A DNA stretch of 64,000 nucleotides. Origin: Diplolepis rosae (lineage: Eukaryota; Arthropoda; Insecta; Hymenoptera; Diplolepididae). The stretch lies in NCBI GenBank assembly GCA_030998225.1, contig JAPYXD010000727.1, positions 2,604,001-2,668,000 on the forward strand. The letters are read 5' to 3'. Shown here in pieces: positions 61,501 to 64,000 of this stretch. A model generated the notes under the pieces. The model saw only the letters and a program-made list of their open reading frames with translations, had not been told where the DNA came from and did not search any database. How positions within the stretch are numbered: position 1 is the stretch's first letter; each line of letters opens with the position of its first letter. Made by a program: the position numbers and the translations under genes.

Positions 61501-64000
61501 GAATTCCCACCGTCTAGAGGAATCTCAAAATGTTTTGCTAAAACAACTCTTACAAAATACTGCCTGCGCAACTACAACGCTCCCATCCTCAACCAGTCAA
61601 GGGCCAAATCTACCATTGGTGCCATCTTTAGAAGCTCAACTAGCAAGACCCGTACCTCCCACCCCGTCTTCCTTACTACCTCCTCTGCTAAATGAACTTC
61701 CTGTGAGTAAAACACCTCCTACGAAACAGGTGTTGACGAAAGAAACTTCCTTTGTGTCAGCAGCTGCACCCTCTAAAATGCAGATCTCAACACCCAAAGA
61801 CGAGACTCCTAAAGCTCCACCAGCACAACAGCAAGTGACAACGTCTTCCCTAAACATCCAAGCTATTTCCCGATCACTAGAAACTTTAGCGAAACAGCAA
61901 GTGCACAATCAACATATTAAGACTCTTTCTTTAACCATTCCGGGAAGTCAGCCGGGGATTACCACCTCAACTATCAAACAGACGATCTCAACACCACCTA
62001 CAATGTCCGAAAATTCAACCGCTCAACAAGAAGGTGTATCTCATTCGCCGAATGTTTCAACAACTGAGACTATGATAACGGCTGTTTCGCAGCCACAACA
62101 AAGAATTTCAACATCAGTCTCCGTATCAAGACATTTAATCATGCAAACTAAGCCTGTTGTTTCTACGGCCACTCTGAAATCAGCTCCGACTACTTCCGAA
62201 GCATCTAATCTGGTGCAAGCGAACCAGCAATTTTCATCTACATCGATAACACCAAAACCTGTTACCTCTGAAGCTCAGTCACAACTATCTGTTCCTCAGA
62301 AACCCCCAACCCCAATTCAGCAACAGCAGCCACAGTCGCAGCAACAACAAAAACCACAGAAGCAACAACAACAGCAATCTCCGATTGTTAGTACAATACA
62401 ACCGTCAGTGCCTCAGACGGCGACTCATACTATGAGTCGTCCACAAGCTCAGATGCCGCAGAGTACAATCACGCCACACACAGTGCCTTTGATGGAAGTG
62501 AAGAAAGAAATTCTTGATGAAGTTCTCCCTAGTGGTAGCTCTGTTCCATTAAACGATACCAAAGACTTTCTTCCTGCCAAAGAAGAGCTCGTTGATGGGT
62601 CTATCGACGACAAGAATGGTTTGTTTTTATTTTATTTTTGAATATATTTTCAGGGTGTCTAGCGGACCGGAAAATCGTCAAAAACCCGGGAATTTTATTC
62701 AAGACCGGGAATTTTTTTATTTTAGCAGAAAGTCGACTTTTTTCTATTTTTTCCAACTGTTGTAAGGAATTATTTTCCAAATTTATGTACAACTGTGAGG
62801 AAAAAATGCAATAATTTTTTCAATGGTTCAATAGTTTTGAGCGATTTTAAATTGAGAATTTTTTTACCAATGTGTATTTCTATTCTAGTAGTGGGTTGGA
62901 CAAAAGTGAGTATAACGCATTATTGTCCTAGCTGTAAAACAGTGTTTTTCTACTAGCGGTTCATAAAGTCCATCTTATTACCCCCTGCGGGGCAAACAAT
63001 AGTACATTGTTAACCAAGTGGGGGATCTAGGCTCGTTGGGAACCTCCTAGATCCCTTACTCGGTTAACATACTATTTTCTTTACATACCAGGAAGGGAAA
63101 TGCGATTTCGGGGCCTAGCGCGAAACAGCCAAAATGATCGGTTTCATGACCGATTGATGCAACCACGACATCAACAAGTACGTGGCATTTCTCTTACGCA
63201 GAGCACGTTAAACTAACAATTGAAGTTGAAATTCGAATATTTCTAAACTTTCCCGTCACTAGTGTGGAAAAGTAAGTTTTGTCACATGGACTCATCGTCG
63301 ATTGTGGAATATAGTATTTTTGCTATTTCGCACCAGGGCCCTAAAATCATATTTCCCGCGGGGGTAGCAAAGAAATCCATTTTTTGACCCCCCAGTAGAA
63401 AAAAAATCGTGTGCAGCAGGGGAAAAATATTTATTTTCCCCAGTTGCACAATATACTATTCCCTAGGTTGATAAAGATAAAAAATGCATGACTAAAGCTT
63501 ACGGCAATATGTGTGTACACTATGACTTTCAAAAATCACAAAAAGACGTCTTTAACCTGATTAACAATATCAATTTTTAAATGCATTTAAAATTATAACT
63601 CTCGATTTTTTCGTAGATCTCAAAAAATTGAAAAGGCGGCAATATCAGCAAAAGCGCAGACAAAGTCAGGGAAAAGATGCAGCCGTGGGCCCTCAAAAGA
63701 AACGCGCCAGAAAGGAACCTCGCTTAGTAGAAGATTACGATACATACATCGACAATGTAATGTTACAATTGAGACAGCTGCCTGCAATGGCTGTACTAGA
63801 GCCTCTCTTGGGCAGAAACTACGGAGTCTGTCCTATTTTTGGTTCTGGAGATTTATCAAAAATTGGTACTGTGAAAGACTACAATACCAGAACAGGTGAT
63901 CTCATCGGTTCTTACGGAAACGCAAGGCTTCAGGGCATTTCTGATCACTACAATACTCAGCCTTTCGGAGAACTGGAACCATTGCCGCCAGTTCCGCCTG
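37427..64000 (+). CDS. Lpt-trr (KMT2C/D): Histone H3K4 methyltransferase, KMT2C/KMT2D (MLL3/4) type; Lpt and trr halves in one gene; 3' end beyond window
   Basis: Nuclear scaffold and H3K4 mono-methyltransferase of the COMPASS-like complex that acts at enhancers and co-activates nuclear receptors. I trace 27 coding exons whose phases all agree, giving 4,937 codons to the window edge. Order: acidic start; AT-hook-like GRPRK; extended PHD (residues ~175-360); PHD cluster (~372-570); conserved IGGFVVR and QEAFFGK blocks after a second PHD cluster (~705-890); HMG box (~1,390-1,456). A Ser/Pro/Gln-rich linker with LXXLL motifs follows, then a Gln-rich coiled region (2,640-2,770) and the segment before FYRN. 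FYRN, FYRC and SET are expected past 64,000. Vertebrate KMT2C/D and this gene share the whole order; Drosophila splits it into Lpt and trr. Start choice: ATG at 37,427 (context GCCATGG). Confidence 0.93.
37709..37886 (+). CDS. Lpt-trr (KMT2C/D): KMT2C/D coding exon 2 (GRPRK basic motif)
   Basis: Acceptor TGTGCAG; donor GG|GTACGT. Encodes GPGRPRKERPPGS, an AT-hook-like basic motif also found near the start of vertebrate KMT2C. A nearer GTAAAG at 37,880 was rejected because it puts the next exon out of frame. Confidence 0.8.
37978..38154 (+). CDS. Lpt-trr (KMT2C/D): KMT2C/D coding exon 3
   Basis: Encodes LGYARGMPRRTKSKDDD and an acidic, proline-rich stretch ending PPNFPEQW across the junction. 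Donor TG|GTAAAT, phase 2. Confidence 0.8.
38233..38457 (+). CDS. Lpt-trr (KMT2C/D): KMT2C/D coding exon 4 (start of extended PHD)
   Basis: Encodes VCAFCNLGERSQLGQG, matching the first zinc-ligand pair of the KMT2C N-terminal extended PHD, then a linker to SLAKCR. Donor AG|GTAATT. Confidence 0.85.
38543..38786 (+). CDS. Lpt-trr (KMT2C/D): KMT2C/D coding exon 5 (extended PHD)
   Basis: Encodes the HYSCAIWS and RRCASCTHYGAGIPCK zinc-ligand segments of the extended PHD. Donor AAG|GTAACA in phase 0. Confidence 0.88.
38860..38977 (+). CDS. Lpt-trr (KMT2C/D): KMT2C/D coding exon 6 (extended PHD end)
   Basis: Encodes CNRYFHLPCAAA and LFCNVHSNQ, the closing His/Cys ligands of the extended PHD. Donor C|GTGAGT. 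Confidence 0.88.
39063..39985 (+). CDS. Lpt-trr (KMT2C/D): KMT2C/D coding exon 7 (PHD cluster 1)
   Basis: PHD at residues ~372-419 (CMIC...CSIC...HYHGSC...CAAC) runs into a second at ~419-466 (CQVC...CERCDKAYHPGC...CLCC). A third cysteine-rich unit follows (CDSC...CPLC...CNSCKKFVHGTC...CKNC). The tail is basic and glycine-rich. Donor CAG|GTACAG, phase 0. Confidence 0.93.
40223..41954 (+). CDS. Lpt-trr (KMT2C/D): KMT2C/D coding exon 8 (PHD cluster 2)
   Basis: Three linked zinc modules at residues ~705-890: CVNCGAVGNDQEG..., then CEGCGEKDDEARLILCDDCD and CQTCGTNEPG with CCQCERWLHCSC. This is the H4-tail-reading cluster in vertebrate KMT2C/D. Later come IGGFVVRLRG and LYMQEAFFGKFL, both conserved in the family, then an acidic stretch. 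Donor G|GTATGT. Confidence 0.94.
42027..42191 (+). CDS. Lpt-trr (KMT2C/D): KMT2C/D coding exon 9
   Basis: Encodes MDSKDVEEIFKGVL, the conserved KDVE(E/D)xF motif after PHD cluster 2, then a Thr/Ser/Pro-rich tail. Acceptor TTCATAG, donor G|GTAAAC. Confidence 0.88.
42192..42619. other. Intron 9
   Basis: 428 bases, AT-rich, nothing recognised. Confidence 0.6.
42620..42746 (+). CDS. Lpt-trr (KMT2C/D): KMT2C/D coding exon 10
   Basis: Low-complexity Ser/Pro/Leu segment (LARPQVSSTLPSVGQ...PPPSPYHSEYS). Acceptor TTAAAG, donor AA|GTAAGT; phases agree on both sides. Confidence 0.78.
42834..43036 (+). CDS. Lpt-trr (KMT2C/D): KMT2C/D coding exon 11 (HMG box, first part)
   Basis: Ends with MCSVLYANINHPEWKTEYPG, the first HMG-box helix region in KMT2C/D. 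Donor G|GTATGT. Confidence 0.88.
43197..43321 (+). CDS. Lpt-trr (KMT2C/D): KMT2C/D coding exon 12 (HMG box, second part)
   Basis: Encodes AWSERSKQIQKKWRALPAE...YVTQARENRAASR, completing the HMG box. Acceptor TTTTCAG, donor CAG|GTAAAA, phase 0. Confidence 0.9.
43322..44762. other. Intron 12
   Basis: 1,441 bases, mostly AT-rich. Bases ~43,405-43,520 are less AT-rich but have no coding frame. Nothing else recognised. Confidence 0.5.
44763..45521 (+). CDS. Lpt-trr (KMT2C/D): KMT2C/D coding exon 13 (Ser/Thr/Pro-rich; possible cassette)
   Basis: 759 bases, phase 0 at both ends, so skipping it keeps the frame. Low-complexity Ser/Thr/Pro/Val protein, e.g. PSPSPTSTTPSSSPRPSS. Acceptor CCGACAG is only moderate; donor ATG|GTGAGC is good. 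Readthrough gives VSHLLCL and a stop. It has no domain I recognise. Confidence 0.65.
45522..47662. other. Intron 13 with a ~219-bp inverted-repeat element
   Basis: 2,141 bases, AT-rich. A small MITE-like unit at 46,075-46,293 has ATGGTTGCCAA at both ends in opposite orientation. Other reading frames are short and unconvincing. Confidence 0.5.
46075..46293. mobile_element. MITE-like inverted repeat in intron 13
   Basis: ATGGTTGCCAA at 46,075 is matched by its complement ending at 46,293; pairing beyond 11 bases is imperfect. No clear target duplication. Confidence 0.4.
47663..47798 (+). CDS. Lpt-trr (KMT2C/D): KMT2C/D coding exon 14 (charged/Gln helix)
   Basis: Encodes EQERLTNRDRSTREAEQERQ and a Gln-rich helix; it corresponds to the helical stretch after the HMG box in KMT2C. 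Acceptor CCCAACAG, donor G|GTATGT. Confidence 0.85.
47902..48005 (+). CDS. Lpt-trr (KMT2C/D): KMT2C/D coding exon 15
   Basis: Encodes AMARVHRQINEDGTPALNND and ends QVSTSQ. Acceptor ATTTCAG, donor CAA|GTGAGT; both phases fit. Confidence 0.8.
48099..48777 (+). CDS. Lpt-trr (KMT2C/D): KMT2C/D coding exon 16 (Pro-rich repeats, LXXLL)
   Basis: SP/QP-rich linker with PPGTPRP units like the DPYxxPPGTPRP repeats of vertebrate KMT2C. At residues 1,993-1,997 is LRDLL (48,708-48,722), a nuclear-receptor box in a helix (NRQLRDLLQRQQFNKK). Donor G|GTGAAT. Confidence 0.88.
48971..49150 (+). CDS. Lpt-trr (KMT2C/D): KMT2C/D coding exon 17
   Basis: Gln/Pro-rich linker ending RPRMPLQPNVLIRNPIG. Acceptor TTTACAG, donor G|GTAAGT. 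Confidence 0.83.
49332..49541 (+). CDS. Lpt-trr (KMT2C/D): KMT2C/D coding exon 18
   Basis: Encodes LTPRHTMTGKIDNTRLQGLD and a linker to LPEHYDVLQHTRFTG. Acceptor TTTCCAG, donor G|GTACAA. Confidence 0.83.
49645..49923 (+). CDS. Lpt-trr (KMT2C/D): KMT2C/D coding exon 19
   Basis: Ends in an acidic helix (TAELEKLEQEGAPMVEVENV...FPEDEDELL), the equivalent of the acidic region before the IxYTDPEL motif in KMT2C. Donor G|GTAAGT. Confidence 0.86.
50000..50542 (+). CDS. Lpt-trr (KMT2C/D): KMT2C/D coding exon 20 (YADPELD motif)
   Basis: Starts AEMGADFNILEYADPELDN, a strongly conserved KMT2C/D motif, then a charged KEEKQKKETKEE stretch and a Thr/Gln/Ala-rich linker. Acceptor CTTTTAG, donor G|GTGAAG. 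Confidence 0.9.
50627..50790 (+). CDS. Lpt-trr (KMT2C/D): KMT2C/D coding exon 21 (polyproline)
   Basis: Encodes a run of eight Pro followed by YPGPPPPYRGPIQ. Acceptor TTTTGCAG, donor CAG|GTTTGT, phase 0. Confidence 0.82.
51198..51350 (+). CDS. Lpt-trr (KMT2C/D): KMT2C/D coding exon 22 (possible cassette)
   Basis: 51 codons, phase 0 both ends: MGLCPGERGLTRPPIHIGHQ... to RRPLLLQ. Donor CAG|GTGAGC is strong; acceptor ATGTCTAG has a weak pyrimidine tract, so the exon may be optional. Confidence 0.6.
51351..53355. other. Intron 22 with a 1.36-kb inverted-repeat element
   Basis: 2,005 bases. The transposon at 51,675-53,031 fills most of it. A perfect TACTAAC branch site sits at about 53,328-53,334, 20 bases before the CGCAG acceptor of exon 23. 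Confidence 0.6.
51675..53031. mobile_element. 1,357-bp terminal-inverted-repeat element in intron 22
   Basis: The two ends share a 27-base perfect inverted repeat that begins GTAGGGGAGAAGCGGCGAAA. GCGCCAATTT-type words recur inside at both ends. A perfect hairpin at 51,865-51,900 has 15-base arms (GCGTCAATTTACCCG) and a 6-base loop. There is no transposase frame and no clear target duplication, so this is a non-autonomous element of unknown superfamily. Confidence 0.75.
53356..53683 (+). CDS. Lpt-trr (KMT2C/D): KMT2C/D coding exon 23 (LLLEELL receptor box)
   Basis: Starts EQPLLLEELLEQEKREQEK, matching the PLLLEE...LL region of vertebrate KMT2C; LEELL is residues 2,531-2,535. In-frame AG sites at 53,340 and 53,343 are alternatives. 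The TACTAAC branch site is too close to those and well spaced for 53,355. Donor C|GTTAGT. Confidence 0.83.
53754..53941 (+). CDS. Lpt-trr (KMT2C/D): KMT2C/D coding exon 24 (coiled coil)
   Basis: Encodes QMQYEQWLNLQQQILTQQLK and continues to GKLRKLKK, the conserved YEEWL...QQ coiled-coil start. Donor AAG|GTACTG, phase 0. Confidence 0.9.
54088..58998 (+). CDS. Lpt-trr (KMT2C/D): KMT2C/D coding exon 25 (4.9-kb exon, Gln-rich)
   Basis: 4,911 bases, 1,637 codons, no stop. Begins SLNSKQRQLRKSGNELTEND and the rest of the coiled coil, then SP- and QHSP-rich repeats. Two polyglutamine regions follow: about 54,860-55,165, and 55,660-55,850 with 27 uninterrupted Gln codons at 55,726-55,806. After that comes YFGRFGYFKLGLRGGSPMW, a conserved-looking island in the linker, then a long acidic Ser/Thr region with ILDLLDG and LRNLL (residues 4,116-4,120). 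Acceptor GTTTCAG, donor ACG|GTAAGT. Confidence 0.92.
59430..59640. repeat. Dispersed repeat in intron 25
   Basis: Shares GCGGTTCATAAAGTCCAT-like and GACACCCCCAGTCGGAAAAA-like blocks and the terminal GTTGCACAATATACTATT with 62,930-63,010 and 63,330-63,470. Family not recognised. Confidence 0.5.
61043..61150 (-). repeat. SINE-like repeat, 5' part only
   Basis: Minus-strand match to 16,711-16,817 (CACTGCCTA, AGTCGCGT, GATATGTTGCCGACA, GTAGACAATTTCAAACTC). The T-arm half is missing. Confidence 0.55.
61193..62618 (+). CDS. Lpt-trr (KMT2C/D): KMT2C/D coding exon 26
   Basis: Ser/Thr/Pro/Gln-rich linker of 475 codons. LKQLL at residues 4,450-4,454 (61,538-61,552) is an LXXLL motif in a helix-like context (NVLLKQLLQN). 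Near the end, a sumoylation-like VKKE (MEVKKEILDE) precedes an acidic region. Acceptor TTTGCAG; donor G|GTTTGT is modest. Confidence 0.88.
62619..63616. other. Intron 26 with transposon fragments and a cryptic exon
   Basis: 998 bases. CAGGGTGTCTAGCGGACCGG at 62,651 looks like a hAT-type terminus; no partner was found. Two pieces of the dispersed repeat lie at about 62,930-63,010 and 63,330-63,470, split by a 60-base hairpin (63,009-63,068). An exon-like segment with good splice sites lies at 63,092-63,177. Confidence 0.5.
63617..64000 (+). CDS. Lpt-trr (KMT2C/D): KMT2C/D coding exon 27 (pre-FYRN conserved segment), incomplete
   Basis: Acceptor TTCGTAG. Encodes DLKKLKRRQYQQKRR, PQKKRARKEPRLVEDYDTYI, then VMLQLRQLPAMAVLEPLLGR and YGVCPIFGSGDL. 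These match the RLxxLxLLPLMEPxxGxNF block that precedes FYRN in KMT2C/D. LEPLL is at residues 4,870-4,874. Open to the window edge. Confidence 0.93.

Overview
The window is AT-rich, intron-bearing and loaded with transposons, as expected of an insect nuclear genome. A hymenopteran is my best guess, from the general style of the repeats; I could not test this. There are no bacterial features and no CRISPR array, and I saw no complete tRNA or rRNA gene.

Two real genes are recognisable and point away from each other. On the minus strand at 3,243-4,721 is a two-exon homeobox gene of the Gsx/Gsh class (Drosophila ind, intermediate neuroblasts defective), a neural-tube/neuroectoderm patterning factor. 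On the plus strand, from the ATG at 37,427 to the right edge and beyond, is a very large KMT2C/KMT2D-type histone H3K4 methyltransferase gene. I placed 27 coding exons with consistent phases, giving at least 4,937 residues. They run through an N-terminal extended PHD, two PHD clusters, an HMG box, a long Ser/Pro/Gln-rich linker with LXXLL motifs, and the conserved segment that precedes FYRN. FYRN, FYRC and SET must lie past 64,000. In Drosophila this protein is divided between Lpt (PHD and HMG part) and trr (FYRN/FYRC/SET part); here the two halves are one open gene.

The roughly 32.7 kb between the genes is the upstream side of both. It is mostly AT-rich repeat with islands of less AT-rich, apparently single-copy sequence (about 4.8-5.3, 9.8-10.3, 12.3-13.2, 17.8-18.4, 23.1-23.5, 24.7-25.1, 27.8-28.0, 32.0-32.3, 33.1-33.4 and 35.0-35.9 kb). 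These islands are candidate enhancers and promoters. The last is the likely promoter and 5' non-coding exon of the KMT2C/D gene.

The repeats are the most unusual part. They include a Tc1/mariner-like foldback family in four copies and a related foldback carrying a nested MITE. They also include TTAA-flanked inverted-repeat elements, a tiny piggyBac-like MITE, an internally deleted mariner transposase, and a ~143-bp repeat whose copies carry a hammerhead-ribozyme-like core. A tRNA T-arm-like (SINE-like) repeat has a compensatory base change. Several insertions can be dated relative to each other because the unoccupied target is preserved in a second copy or in the opposite arm of the same foldback.
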